A stretch of DNA of 64,000 nt from Halosimplex rubrum (GCF_013415885.1 NZ_CP058910.1:2852001-2916000), one strand, 5' to 3'. Shown: positions 15,856 through 24,591, numbered from the stretch's first letter. Program-made: numbers and translations. The notes: generated from the letters alone by a model not told the origin.

Positions 15856-16452
15856 GTGGAACACGACGCAAACCGCGCCGACGGCGACATCGTCCAGGAC
15901 TTCCTCTCGGTCGCGGACCTCCTCGAGGAGCCACAGCTCGCCCAGCTGTACGCGTACCTCGCCCGGGAGGGCGAGGCGACCGTCCAGAACGTGATGGACG
16001 ACCTCGAACTCGCCCAGGGAACGGCTTACAGCTACGTCAACCGGCTCGTCGACGCCGGCGTCCTCACTGTCACCGACGACGAGCAACCCCGACGATACGC
16101 CCCCCGTGAGATCGACCTGACCGTGACGACGGCTGCTGGTGACCGCGAGTACACGATCACGCCGGCGCTCATCGACGCCGTCGGCCGCCGCGAGACGGAC
16201 GCCGACATCGACACCTACATCGACCGCCACGGTGTCGCCGGCCTCGCGACCGCGCTCACCTACGCGATTGCTCGGGAGCGTGGGGAAGTGACCCACCGGC
16301 TGATGGCGGAGGACCTCGACATCTCGCCGCTGGCTGCAGAGATGATCCTCCAGGCGCTCCGGCCCGTCGTCCACGAGCACTACGACACCGAGGAGTCTGG
16401 GGCGGGACTCGACGAGTTGGACATCGACGGCGACGCGGCTGACGACGCGTGA
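15856..16452 (+). CDS. Winged-helix regulator paired with a PIN-like protein
   Basis: This 198-residue protein starts at a GTG. Its N-terminal wHTH is LLEEPQLAQLYAYLAREGEA and then VQNVMDDLELAQGTAYSYVN, followed by a wing (AGVLTVTDDEQPRRYAPREI). The middle region has beta strands and an ALIDAVGRRETDADIDTYID motif, and a second helical domain follows. It overlaps the next gene by 4 bp. Its role is presumably antitoxin and autorepressor of the pair; the family is one of the haloarchaeal DUF-class regulators (DUF7437 from memory, unsure). Confidence 0.8.
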   Translation: MEHDANRADGDIVQDFLSVADLLEEPQLAQLYAYLAREGEATVQNVMDDLELAQGTAYSYVNRLVDAGVLTVTDDEQPRRYAPREIDLTVTTAAGDREYTITPALIDAVGRRETDADIDTYIDRHGVAGLATALTYAIARERGEVTHRLMAEDLDISPLAAEMILQALRPVVHEHYDTEESGAGLDELDIDGDAADDA

Positions 16453-16958
16453 GCGCACTCCACATCGCCGACACCGGCCTGTTCGTCGCGATGGGGCAGC
16501 CCTCGAACAGCCGCTACCAGGCCGTTCGCCGGTGCGCTCGACGGAACGACGTCACCTTCGTCCTGCCCGAACGAGTGTACGAGGAGCTGACCGTCGACGA
16601 GCCCGACGTTGAAGCGCCACCTGTCGACGCCGCGATCGACGAGGGCTGGGCGACGGTTGCGGCGCCGCTGGAGTTCTCCAAGCCGATCGTCTCGCGGGTG
16701 ATGGACGGCGTCCAGCGGTACATCGCGAACGCGGACGACCGCCCTGCCGACGAGGTCGAACGTGCCGACGCCGCCCTCGCCGCCCTCGCTGCCCAGCATC
16801 TCAGTGCGGGGTCGGCGGCCGAGGTCTACATCTACACAACAGATATCGCGGCCGGCGATGGGGCCGAAACCGTACTCGCGAGTGAAGGGTACGGGGACTC
16901 GGTGACGTACGTGAACGGCTTCCGGTTCATCGAAGACCTGGTCGCCGGCGACAGCTAA
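16449..16958 (+). CDS. PIN-domain-like toxin, 169 aa
   Basis: The product begins VSALHIADTGLFVAMGQPSN, where IADTGLFV resembles the first PIN motif (hhhDTxxhh). Later acidic positions (FVLPERVYEEL, VERADAALAALAAQHL, YIYTTDIAAGDGAE) fit the remaining PIN carboxylates. PIN toxins (VapC-type) are Mg-dependent RNases. The GTG start lies inside the last codons of the upstream HTH gene, which supports a toxin-antitoxin operon. The protein is somewhat longer than a usual VapC of about 130 aa. Confidence 0.8.
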   Translation: MSALHIADTGLFVAMGQPSNSRYQAVRRCARRNDVTFVLPERVYEELTVDEPDVEAPPVDAAIDEGWATVAAPLEFSKPIVSRVMDGVQRYIANADDRPADEVERADAALAALAAQHLSAGSAAEVYIYTTDIAAGDGAETVLASEGYGDSVTYVNGFRFIEDLVAGDS

Positions 16959-17221
16959 CGCTGTTCGTGGTCGAGGTCACGAGCGTCGAGGTCGCCGGCG
17001 AGATACTGCTCGCCCTCTCGTGTGATGTCGTAGACACCGTTGCCGAGGTGGACGAGGAGTCCATATTCGACGAGTGTCTTGCAGCGGGCGTTGATGTGTT
17101 GCCGGGAGAACCGGACGCGGTCGCTATCAGCCATTTCCTTGGGGGTATCAGGGCCGTCCTCAGAGAGATGCTCCAGAATGCGGTCATCGGCGCGAGACAT
17201 CCAGTCGGCGTCAAATCGCAT
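16955..17221 (-). CDS. PhiH1-repressor-like winged-helix protein, 88 aa
   Basis: The start at 17221 gives MRFDADWMSRADDRILEHLS, the recurring opening of proteins named after the halovirus PhiH1 repressor. RVRFSRQHINARCKTLVEYG and LLVHLGNGVYDITREGEQYL then form the HTH and wing. A start at 17245 would add eight residues. It converges on the HTH-PIN operon with a 4-bp overlap of the 3' ends. It probably represses lysogeny or plasmid genes, although its target is not visible. Confidence 0.85.
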   Translation of the reverse strand: MRFDADWMSRADDRILEHLSEDGPDTPKEMADSDRVRFSRQHINARCKTLVEYGLLVHLGNGVYDITREGEQYLAGDLDARDLDHEQR

Positions 17222-17342
17222 AATCGCTTCTGGTTGCGCCGACACTATCCCGAACGCGCTAAGTCAAATAGAGGAGCGTATCGCTTCTGTGGTTGACTCC
17301 TAACGTTTTAAACGTCTGTCACCCAAAGCCCCGAGTGTTCAG

Positions 17343-17603
17343 ATGCATTCCCCTCCAGCGGACAGTTCGGGCGGACCGAATGACCTCGTCGTCGAGATCA
17401 TCGAGACACTGGAGACATGCGGGCTCGAAGACGACGGCTATCAACTCCACGATTACGTGGACATCGATGCGCTCGAACAGTTGCTTGCCTCATCCGATGG
17501 GGACATCGCCGTCCAGTTTACTGTCGAAGGGATTCCACTCGAGGTCTCACCGGACGGTGTCGACGTCATCGTCGAGGATGAGTCCGAGTGCGTCAACGAA
17601 TAA
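17343..17603 (+). CDS. HalOD1 output-domain protein, 86 aa
   Basis: The sequence LVVEIIETLETCGLEDDGYQ, then LHDYVDIDALEQLLASSDGD and IAVQFTVEGIPLEVSPDGVD, follows the pattern of the HalOD1 domain, a small haloarchaeal module thought to act in signal output. It is freestanding here. The promoter area contains ACGTTTTAAACGT (17303-17315), a palindrome that could be the TATA region or an operator. Its 3' end overlaps a truncated primase frame. Confidence 0.75.
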   Translation: MHSPPADSSGGPNDLVVEIIETLETCGLEDDGYQLHDYVDIDALEQLLASSDGDIAVQFTVEGIPLEVSPDGVDVIVEDESECVNE

Positions 17604-18711
17604 CGACAGCTTCGAGACGGCACTCGAGTACGTCGAAACAGGGAATGCTGATGGCGTTGGCTTCGTCTTTACTGACGATGATCCGATTGTTGGCGTGGAT
17701 CTCGATGACTGCCGCGATCCTGAGACCGGGGACGTCGACGACGCGGCGCTGGACATCATTGAGCGACTCGACTCCTATACGGAGATTTCGCCATCCGGCA
17801 CCGGCTACCACGTGCTCATCACCGGAGAGCTACCGGAGGGCCGAAACCGCCGCGGAAGTATCGAACTGTACGACACCGCGCGCTTTTTCACCGTTACTGG
17901 CAACCACGTTGAGGAGACTCCCACTCACGTTGCACGCCGACAGGACGCGCTCGTAGCGATTCACCGCGAGTACGTCCATGACACTGATAGCGATGTGAAG
18001 TCCGAATCCGGGTATCGTGGCACTACTGACGAGCAGTCAGCAACGAACGGTGGAGGCGGGGTTGACGTTGACCTCGAGGACGAGGAGATTCTCGAGAAGG
18101 CAACGAACGCGTCGAATGGGACGAAGTTCGAGCGACTCTGGAACGGGAACACGGTCGGATACGACAGCCAGTCGGAAGCCGACATGGCACTCTGCTATCT
18201 GCTGGCGTTCTGGACCGGCGGCGACCAAACACAGGTAGATCAGCTCTTTCGCCAGTCAGGGCTGCTCCGGGAGAAGTGGGATGAAGTCCACTACGCGGAT
18301 GGGTCGACGTACGGGGAGAAGACCATCGAGCGGGCGATTGCGAACACCTCGGAGTTCTATGATCCCGACTCGGGCGACGAGTCCACGCAATCCCACGCCA
18401 GTTCGAGTACGTCGACTACCGATGCCGGACGTGACGAATCAGATCGTAGTCACGCGTATCTGGCCGAGAAAAATCGGCTGTTAACCGACCGTGTCGACGA
18501 ACTCGAGGCCACGCTCGAACAGAAAAACGAGCGTATCGAGACACTCGAAGCAGAGATCGAGCGGCTCACGGAAGAACTCGCAGATCGTGACCGAGAGACA
18601 GACCGGACCCACGAAGAGCAAGCGGTCACTGCGAGCGAGAGCGATGATGAGTCCGAGACAGCGTCTGTTTGGGGGCGGACGAAACGGTTGTTCGGGAGTG
18701 GCTCCGAGTAA
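17578..18711 (+). pseudogene. N-terminally truncated primase/polymerase-like protein (NrS-1 type)
   Basis: After the HalOD1 gene, a second frame reads SFETALEYVETGNADGVGFV, then FTDDDPIVGVDLDDCRDP, then DSYTEISPSGTGYHVLITGE and RRGSIELYDTARFFTVTGNH. This is the pattern of haloarchaeal proteins related to phage NrS-1 primase-polymerase, with the DxD pair in GVDLDDC. Roughly the first 90-100 residues are missing. The possible start (ATG 17578) lies inside the HalOD1 gene. A helical domain follows (WNGNTVGYDSQSEADMALCY), then a coiled coil (RLLTDRVDELEATLEQKNER and after) and a Ser/Glu-rich tail. It could be a translated shortened protein rather than a dead gene. Confidence 0.7.
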
Positions 18712-18864
18712 CGGCGAGACCGCGACGTAGCGTTTATCCTCCCCGTGAGGGGTGACGGGATTTCGAACTGCCTGGAGCAACGTACGCATTCTGAGCGACA
18801 GCACCAGCGAGACCGTGGTATCGACCCTAGTACTCAATCACGAGGCGATTCGCGGTGGAGTTTG

Positions 18865-18901
18865 TCACCCCCAGAGGGGTGAGGGGGCGCAGTGAGCGCC
18901 C
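18865..18901 (+). promoter_or_regulatory. Double hairpin leader upstream of the gene at 18913
   Basis: TCACCCC-CAGA-GGGGTGA (18865-18882) is followed by GGGCGC-AGTGA-GCGCCC (18885-18901), ending 11 bases before the ATG. A related CCCC-GTGA-GGGG element lies at about 18739-18752. It belongs to the GC-hairpin leader family seen also at 24526, 24953 and 26017. Confidence 0.6.
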
Positions 18902-18912
18902 ACTGAACTACC

Positions 18913-19353
18913 ATGTCCTCAGAACACAAGCGACAGCAACCACAACTACGTAACGAGCAGACAGAGCAAGCAAGTGAAGCACCGTGGGGGGATCTCGAAC
19001 TGACGGTTCCCAACGAGAGAAGTCAGCTCTCCATCGTCTCACTCGTCGAGTGCGCTCTTGTGGAACTCACCCACGAAGAGGTCGGTGCGGAGTACGTCTC
19101 CGCGAACGTGTGGGGAGCGAAGCGAACGCAATTTATCGCCGTCGACGACGTCGGGGAAACGTTCCAGAAACGCCACTACGACGAGCGACTCGGGTGGCAC
19201 GAGTCGACGGTCAGCCGGCAGGCTGTTCGCGAGGAACTCATCACCCGACTCACGCGGTCATCATCGCTGGCATCGGATCGCAGTCACGACACCCCAGTCG
19301 ACGGTGCGGATACGTTTAGCGTCAAACCAGCTCGAGCGCTCCGACGAAATTGA
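18913..19353 (+). CDS. Plasmid backbone protein of unknown function, 146 aa
   Basis: No family is recognised. After a polar N-terminus comes a hydrophobic helix (SIVSLVECALVELTHEEVGA). The C-terminal half (TQFIAVDDVGETFQKRHYDE, then LGWHESTVSRQAVREELITR) ends in FSVKPARALRRN. A truncated paralogue lies at 13787-14029. Both are followed within 9-10 bp by the same inverted repeat, so gene and repeat were copied as a unit. The Trp-His and Arg-rich patches suggest nucleic-acid or protein binding, but this is a guess. Confidence 0.75.
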   Translation: MSSEHKRQQPQLRNEQTEQASEAPWGDLELTVPNERSQLSIVSLVECALVELTHEEVGAEYVSANVWGAKRTQFIAVDDVGETFQKRHYDERLGWHESTVSRQAVREELITRLTRSSSLASDRSHDTPVDGADTFSVKPARALRRN

Positions 19354-19363
19354 GCCCGTCAGG

Positions 19364-19404
19364 TTAACCAACAATCGCGCCAGCCTTCTGGAGTTGTTGG
19401 TTAA
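19364..19404. repeat. Backbone inverted repeat, copy 2
   Basis: TTAACCAACA (19364-19373) and TGTTGGTTAA (19395-19404) are separated by 21 bp. It lies between the backbone gene and the HTH-TumE pair. Confidence 0.88.
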
Positions 19405-19510
19405 TACGGTGTCCCGCTCAACTTTACCCAGCTGGTAGCCCATTCGCCGCGTTGATCGGGAAACTATTCCCTGAAGCAAGAACTATATCCATCGAGGCAC
19501 AAGAACACGT

Positions 19511-20044
19511 ATGGCCGATTCAGAATCCACGAATGGACCGCCGCCGTTTGAAGACGCCTTCAGCGGCGAGGATGTCGAACAGCGCATCTACGGAACCATC
19601 CTCCAGACCCGCGAGCCCGCCACCGCGAGCGCGATCACGGAGCGCGTCGACTGTGACCCGAAGACCGCCCGGAAGTACCTCGACTGGTTCGCAGACCTCG
19701 GCATCGTCACGCGCCACGACGGGCATCCGGCCACCTACGAACGCAACGACGCGTACTTCGAGTGGCGCCGCATCAACCAGCTCGCCGCAGACCACTCTGT
19801 CGAGGAACTACAGGTACGCGTTCGCGAGCTGACGACGCGAATCACCGACTACGAAGCGGTGTACGACGCCGGGACGCCGGCCGCGGTCGACGCCGTCGCC
19901 GTCGCGGAGGGGAGCGACGAGCGGACGATCGACGACGTGTACAGTGACCTCGGCGACTGGGAAACCGCTCGGGAAGAGCGCGAGCGCTATGAACGCGCCC
20001 GCCAGCAACGCACCGGTGCCGAGGGCGAACAGGCGTCCGGGTAG
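19511..20044 (+). CDS. HTH regulator of a TumE-like pair (DUF7342-like), 177 aa
   Basis: The wHTH is YGTILQTREPATASAITERV, then DPKTARKYLDWFADLGIVTR and YERNDAYFEWRRINQLA. A helical segment ELQVRVRELTTRITDYEAVY and a charged tail follow. This is the pattern of the haloarchaeal family DUF7342 (from memory), which is usually encoded next to a small toxin-like protein. The next gene begins 8 bp downstream on the same strand. It probably binds its own promoter, which lies near inverted-repeat copy 2. Confidence 0.8.
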   Translation: MADSESTNGPPPFEDAFSGEDVEQRIYGTILQTREPATASAITERVDCDPKTARKYLDWFADLGIVTRHDGHPATYERNDAYFEWRRINQLAADHSVEELQVRVRELTTRITDYEAVYDAGTPAAVDAVAVAEGSDERTIDDVYSDLGDWETAREERERYERARQQRTGAEGEQASG

Positions 20045-20052
20045 GACCAGCG

Positions 20053-20487
20053 ATGGCACCGCCAGCTGGCGATGGGGGCAGCCCTGCCCCCATCGACCGT
20101 CCGATCCTCGAGTTTCTACAGACGCGTCTCCGAGCGACACAGCAAGTCGAACAGGCGACCATCACGGACGCGAGCGGCCATCTCGAACTGTACGTCCGGT
20201 TCGCGTCGCCGTACTATCCAGCGACCGTCGACGAGGCTACTCTTACCGTTCGCTGGTACACGAACGACGATTTCAAAATTCACTATCGGGAGATACATCC
20301 GGAGAGTACCTGGGAGTGCCGGTGGGACCAGCATCCGAACCCCCACAATACACGAGACCACTTTCATCCCCCACCGACCGCCCCGACGCCCGGCGACGAT
20401 GCCTCATGGCCGACCGATCATCGTGATGTGCTGAGGCTCGTCCTTGACGAGGTCGAAGACCGAATCACCCAGTTATGGCACGAGTAG
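20053..20487 (+). CDS. TumE-like (DUF6516-type) toxin candidate, 144 aa
   Basis: The beta-rich middle (HLELYVRFASPYYPATVDEA, TLTVRWYTNDDFKIHYREIH) leads to ECRWDQHPNPHNTRDHFHPP. This last part resembles the RYDN-P-H...HxH ending of DUF6516/TumE proteins. A C-terminal helix (DVLRLVLDEVEDRITQLWHE) follows. TumE-type proteins are toxins in toxin-antitoxin pairs with an HTH partner, which fits the upstream gene. The assignment rests on motif resemblance and operon context. Confidence 0.7.
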   Translation: MAPPAGDGGSPAPIDRPILEFLQTRLRATQQVEQATITDASGHLELYVRFASPYYPATVDEATLTVRWYTNDDFKIHYREIHPESTWECRWDQHPNPHNTRDHFHPPPTAPTPGDDASWPTDHRDVLRLVLDEVEDRITQLWHE

Positions 20488-20607
20488 GCGGTCCGGCAAT
20501 CGCGACCATTCGGTTTCGTCGAACAGCGTACGCCGCACGACGGTGCTCACCCATCTCGGTGACGGTGCGGCCATCCTCCCCGTGCATGAACCGACCTGTG
20601 GATTCGA

Positions 20608-22278
20608 CTAGCTTTCACGGTCAGCGTGTCCGTCGGCATTCTCCGAGACCACCCCGTCTTGAAGCAGCACGCGCAGCCGCTGGCCATGTTCGAGGTGTTC
20701 TGGCGGGTTGTCGAGTCGAAGCAGGAGGGTGTCATCGCCAGCGTCGACAACACGAGCACCAATTCCTCGATCGGTCACTGCCGTTTCGATTCGCTCGAGC
20801 CGAGCGTCGATACTCGTGAGTGCCGTCTCGACATCCGGCTCATCGGTCGTCCCCGCCCACTCACCGGCCATCCCGTCGGCCCGCACACTTTCTGTCGCCG
20901 CCGTACTACCGTCGTCACCCTGCTGGTCGTCACTGGCGCCGTCCGGCGGCTGTCCCACGCGTCCGGTGGGGAGCCGATCACGAAGCCGCTCCAGGTCGAG
21001 GCCTTCCGCACCGAGATCGACGTCATCGACGCGCGTGACGTTCGGGAGTGGCATCTCTAGGTCCTCGACCGCGTCGCCGAGCTGCCGTCCACTTGTGTTC
21101 GTCCCGGCCTGCACGCGGCGGGTTGTTGATTCCGTCACCCACGGGGGCGGTGTCCAGCCCGACTCGTCCAGTAACGTATAGCAGGTCGTGTCGTCGGTCG
21201 CCCAGACGAAACTATCGTACTTGTCCTTGTACTGGTCCGCGGCCGCCCCCTGTTGATGGGTGATGACCACGTGAACTGGCGAGAGGCCCTCGACCACACC
21301 GTCGAGGGTTTCCGGAGTGGGGTGATTACTGAGCGAAAACTGGTAGGTCGTACACGCCGCACTCGTCACCGGGAAACTCCCGCCGTTGATGAGCTGGACG
21401 AGTGTTGCCCCGGGGTCGTCCGAAATTATTCCGAAGAGCCGTTCGGCGCTCCCGTCGACCGGCACCTCCGGTCCGGCAATCGTCACGCCGTCCGCCGCCA
21501 GTACATCCGTTGGGTCAGCAAATTCGGGTGTCGCTTCGACGTTCGGCACGGTATAGTCGAGGCGGTCGTAGAGTTTTGCGACGTGGCCCACAAGCGTGAT
21601 CGGCAGCGTCTCGTCGCGGTGGTCGGCGAGATGCCCGAGGAGGTACGCTATCTGGAGCCCGGTCAGGCCACTGGCCGTCGCGAGAACCGTCGAGCCAGCC
21701 CGGACGCGTTCACAGATCGTGGCGACTGCGTCGGTGAGCGTCGGTTCATACGCCTCACTGGTTGCGGCCGTGAGCACGAGGACGTCGACGTCCACGGGCA
21801 GGTCGGGATCGAAGCCGGGATAGCCGGCAGCGCGACGGTTCGTGAAATCACCGGTGACGAGAATCGTTCGTCGTTCGTCGCCGTCAGTGACGTCGAAGAG
21901 GAAGCCCGCTGCGCCCGGCGTGTGTCCCGCCGGAACGGGATGCACACGGAGCCCTGGAACGACCTGCGTCCATTCTGCAATCGGTTCCAGTTGTTCGAGA
22001 ACGCGGTCAGTGTTCGATAGCTCGTAGTGGTCCGCGCCAGCTGCGAAGACATCCTCGAGCATCTGAGCGGTATCAGTGGCGGCGTACACTGGTGCGGCGT
22101 GGTCGAGGGTCGTGCCGAGGGACTGGTAGTGATCGAGATGGGCGTGCGTCAAGCAGACCGCGGAGAGATACTCATTGGCGTCCTCGTCGAGGAGATCAGT
22201 AGTCGACACGTTCGCTCCAGCATCGACGAGCACGCAGACTGTTTGGTCGGCGAGCAATCCATCAACCCGGAGGAGCAC
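20608..22278 (-). CDS. Metallo-beta-lactamase-fold hydrolase, 5' end lost
   Basis: The metal-binding motif THAHLDH (His45, His47, Asp49, His50 from the GTG at 22278), AGHTPGAAG (His) and TGDFTNRR (Asp) are present. A long region resembling the beta-CASP/RNase J-type group follows, and the C-terminus is low-complexity with a helix (TALTSIDARLERIETAV). The frame stays open upstream to a stop at 22315-22317, giving LHANPYSGRESVLLRVDG. Relatives start a few residues before such a sequence, so the native start has been cut at the junction near 22300. The core enzyme could still be intact if translated from the GTG. It may act as a nuclease or hydrolase; the substrate is unknown. Confidence 0.78.
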   Translation of the reverse strand: MLLRVDGLLADQTVCVLVDAGANVSTTDLLDEDANEYLSAVCLTHAHLDHYQSLGTTLDHAAPVYAATDTAQMLEDVFAAGADHYELSNTDRVLEQLEPIAEWTQVVPGLRVHPVPAGHTPGAAGFLFDVTDGDERRTILVTGDFTNRRAAGYPGFDPDLPVDVDVLVLTAATSEAYEPTLTDAVATICERVRAGSTVLATASGLTGLQIAYLLGHLADHRDETLPITLVGHVAKLYDRLDYTVPNVEATPEFADPTDVLAADGVTIAGPEVPVDGSAERLFGIISDDPGATLVQLINGGSFPVTSAACTTYQFSLSNHPTPETLDGVVEGLSPVHVVITHQQGAAADQYKDKYDSFVWATDDTTCYTLLDESGWTPPPWVTESTTRRVQAGTNTSGRQLGDAVEDLEMPLPNVTRVDDVDLGAEGLDLERLRDRLPTGRVGQPPDGASDDQQGDDGSTAATESVRADGMAGEWAGTTDEPDVETALTSIDARLERIETAVTDRGIGARVVDAGDDTLLLRLDNPPEHLEHGQRLRVLLQDGVVSENADGHADRES

Positions 22279-22301
22279 GGATTCGCGCCCGGAATACGGG
22301 T

Positions 22302-22535
22302 TTGCGTGCAGGAGTCATCTGCCACGGCCCGTGGACGCTGGTCGAGGCCGACGTGGTCGAGGGTCGGACGCTGACTTCCTTCCCCAGTTTACAGACCGAC
22401 ATCCGCAACGCGGGCGGCGAGTGGGTCAACGAGGAAGTCGTCGTCGACGAGGGACTGGTGACCAGCCGCAAGCCCGACGACATCCCCGCCTTCTGTGATA
22501 AAATCATCGAGGAGTTCGAGGAAGGTCGCCACTAA
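22302..22535 (+). pseudogene. C-terminal fragment of a DJ-1/PfpI-family protein
   Basis: GVICHGPWTLVEADVVEGRT, then LTSFPSLQTDIRNAGGEWVN and EEVVVDEGLVTSRKPDDIPA, is the C-terminal half of a PfpI/YhbO-type glutamine-amidotransferase-like protein. The nucleophile cysteine lies in the ICHG motif. The N-terminal 100 or so residues are missing. The fragment starts where the MBL-fold gene on the opposite strand is cut, so one recombination event removed both 5' ends. Confidence 0.85.
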
Positions 22536-22632
22536 CGGCGCGGTAGCGCGAAAGGGTCCATCGCCACGTCCGGCGTTCGTGAACGAGATGTGAGATTCGT
22601 CTTTGCTGCTTCTGTCTGTCCAATTTCAGATG

Positions 22633-22938
22633 TTAGGGGAGTTTGGCCTCCAGTACGTCGACTTCTTCTATCTCCGGCGGTTCTGCGAACAGCTCGTCCG
22701 CGTTTTCCTCCAAGGCAGCAGCGATTTCGCCCGAGAGATGCGCTTCCCGACCGGATTCATCCGGAAAGGTGTCGAAGATGCCGAACGTCGAATCGTCCAT
22801 GCGGAGCGCGAACCACGTGGTGGTGTCCGGTTCTTCCTCGGCCATCGGCAGTGCCGAACGGAGGAATTCCTCGACATCGGATTCTTTGCCGGACTGTGCT
22901 TGGAGTCGAACGAGGAGGGCGACGTTTGCGTCGGTCAT
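22633..22938 (-). CDS. Antibiotic-biosynthesis-monooxygenase (ABM)-fold protein
   Basis: The start at 22938 gives MTDANVALLVRLQAQSGKES. VEEFLRSALPMAEEEPDTTT, WFALRMDDSTFGIFDTFPDE and GREAHLSGEIAAALEENADE follow. This is the ABM/YgiN dimeric alpha-beta barrel pattern (TxxWFAxR, FGIFDTFPxExGRxAHLxG). A start at 22968 is less likely. Members act as small oxygenases or quinol-related enzymes; many have no assigned role. It is part of a short chromosomal-type cargo segment with the PfpI fragment. Confidence 0.85.
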   Translation of the reverse strand: MTDANVALLVRLQAQSGKESDVEEFLRSALPMAEEEPDTTTWFALRMDDSTFGIFDTFPDESGREAHLSGEIAAALEENADELFAEPPEIEEVDVLEAKLP

Positions 22939-23053
22939 ACCCAGTCCGTAGGTAGGTGCGCAACTCACATAACTATTTATGCTAGACGCTCAGGTGCTGA
23001 GGAGTACTCGGGTGAAACGCAGAGCCTTACCCGCTGCTTCCTCCTTCCGATTC

Positions 23054-24379
23054 TTACGCCGCCTGAGTTACGTGATCTTCTTTCCGGGGCGGTAGCGGCT
23101 GTGTCGAGGACTCACCCAACACCTGCTCAAAGCTAAATGAGCCGTGGCGGTGAGCGAAGCTCTCCGCCGGCTCGCCGTTTGTGAACGTCGACATCGATTC
23201 ACGCAGCGCCAACAACGATGTACGCGCGCGTGCCGCATGGCACCGCGCGTACGGGACTCCAAGGCCGTATTTCAGCCGCCAGTTCCCCCCTTCGATTGCA
23301 TTCGTACTCACTGGCCCATTGAACTCTTCTTCGTCCTCGTCCCAGAACGATGGGTGCTCCTCACGGAGTGTCGCCACTATCTCCTCGTACGCAGTCTCGT
23401 ACTCGTCTTCGAGATACTCCCGCAACTCCTCTAACTCGCCCGCCTCGTGCAGTTCGGACACGCGCTCGTCGCTGCGAGCGCGTGTCCGGAGCTTGTGGAC
23501 GAGACACTTCACCCGATCCGGCAAGATGTCGTTGTAGCAGTCGTTGTCGTCGGTGAGCCAATAATCCACACCCAAGAGCGGGAAGACGAGCGCGAGCGCC
23601 AGCGCTCGCGCGAAGGCGGTGTTCCGACACTGGAGTCCGGCGAAACAACCCAGCTGAGTCAGATAGGAACATCCGACAGTGAACCCTTCCGGCCACTTCT
23701 TCGGGTTTTCTCCCTCCTGTTTCCGGCGCATATTTTCCTCGTAGAGGTCTTTCTTTGCGCCCTTCTTCGCCGGATAGGTCTCGTCGGCGACCCCGACGAG
23801 ACCGTCGATGTCCTCGGCAGCGAGTTCGTCGGCGAACTCGGTTTTGAGTTCGTCAACGGTGCTGACACCGAACAACAGCGAGAGGAAGTTCATCGAGAGG
23901 ATGCAGCCGGCAATCGTGACGCTGTGCTGCTCGGCGACTTCGTCGCCGAACAGCTCGGCATAGCGTTGGATCGTATCGCGGTCAACCTGGAGACCGTACT
24001 GATTCTGAAGAATCCGTTCGCACGCGTGGAACGGATTCTTCGCCGCATGGAACAGGCAGAGATCAACGACTGGTTTGGCGTATTCACAGTCCTCGTAGAA
24101 CAGCTCCCCGATATCGCCATCGTAGGAATGTCTGCACTCGGAGCACTGATACCGCTGAATCTCGACAGTGATCTCGTCGAAGCCATCCTCGGTGATGAGG
24201 ATGGCGAAGAGCCGATCCGTTCGGTAGCCGTTCTTCCAGACCGTGGTTTCACCGCACTTCGGACAGGGCCGCGGGTCTCCGACCCGCTGGCCCTGAAACC
24301 CGCGAAACCAACTCTGAAACGCATGAATTAGACCGAGTGGTACGAGGCTGTTCAGCGTCTTTTCTTCGGTTTCGTGCAT
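23054..24379 (-). CDS. IS transposase with N-terminal zinc ribbon, 441 aa
   Basis: The N-terminus has CPKCGETTVWKNGYRT and later CSECRHSYDG, a four-Cys zinc ribbon typical of transposases in which a DNA-binding ribbon precedes an HTH (VDRDTIQRYAELFG). The catalytic part contains GVADETYPAKKG, DYWLTDDNDCYNDILPDRVK and TNAIEGGNWRLKYGLG, consistent with a DDE core (VADE, TDDND, AIEGGN Glu). It resembles haloarchaeal ISNCY-like elements related to ISHwa16, but I am not sure of the name. I could not identify terminal repeats in the flanks, so the element's limits are open. The reading frame is intact. Confidence 0.8.
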   Translation of the reverse strand: MHETEEKTLNSLVPLGLIHAFQSWFRGFQGQRVGDPRPCPKCGETTVWKNGYRTDRLFAILITEDGFDEITVEIQRYQCSECRHSYDGDIGELFYEDCEYAKPVVDLCLFHAAKNPFHACERILQNQYGLQVDRDTIQRYAELFGDEVAEQHSVTIAGCILSMNFLSLLFGVSTVDELKTEFADELAAEDIDGLVGVADETYPAKKGAKKDLYEENMRRKQEGENPKKWPEGFTVGCSYLTQLGCFAGLQCRNTAFARALALALVFPLLGVDYWLTDDNDCYNDILPDRVKCLVHKLRTRARSDERVSELHEAGELEELREYLEDEYETAYEEIVATLREEHPSFWDEDEEEFNGPVSTNAIEGGNWRLKYGLGVPYARCHAARARTSLLALRESMSTFTNGEPAESFAHRHGSFSFEQVLGESSTQPLPPRKEDHVTQAA

Positions 24380-24525
24380 GAGTAGTGGCCAGTAAGAGAG
24401 GGTGGTATTTCACTCCCGTTGCAGACACCACCCCAAGAGGGGCACGAGCGTATTCTATGACAGGGTGCGACGGAGTCACTCCGTAACCCTGAGCGGATTC
24501 TTCCTGCCGGTGTGACGCCGTCGTC

Positions 24526-24560
24526 CAGTTTTTCGAGCCCCCGAAGAGGGCGAAGGCTCG
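24526..24560 (+). promoter_or_regulatory. GC-hairpin leader upstream of the gene at 24592
   Basis: A T-run is followed by a nested hairpin: outer CGAGCC/GGCTCG, inner CCC-GAAGA-GGG. It ends about 32 bases before the GTG start. Same layout (T-run then C-rich/G-rich hairpin) as at 24953 and 26017. Confidence 0.55.
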
Positions 24561-24591
24561 ATAACGAGTCTTCAGACTGAGGTGAATTCCC

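Noticed and set aside
20626-22020. Long plus-strand frames opposite the MBL-fold gene
   Set aside because: Shadow frames; the minus-strand protein has the complete metal-binding motif set.
23447-24331. 294-codon plus-strand frame opposite the transposase
   Set aside because: Shadow of the 441-aa transposase gene.
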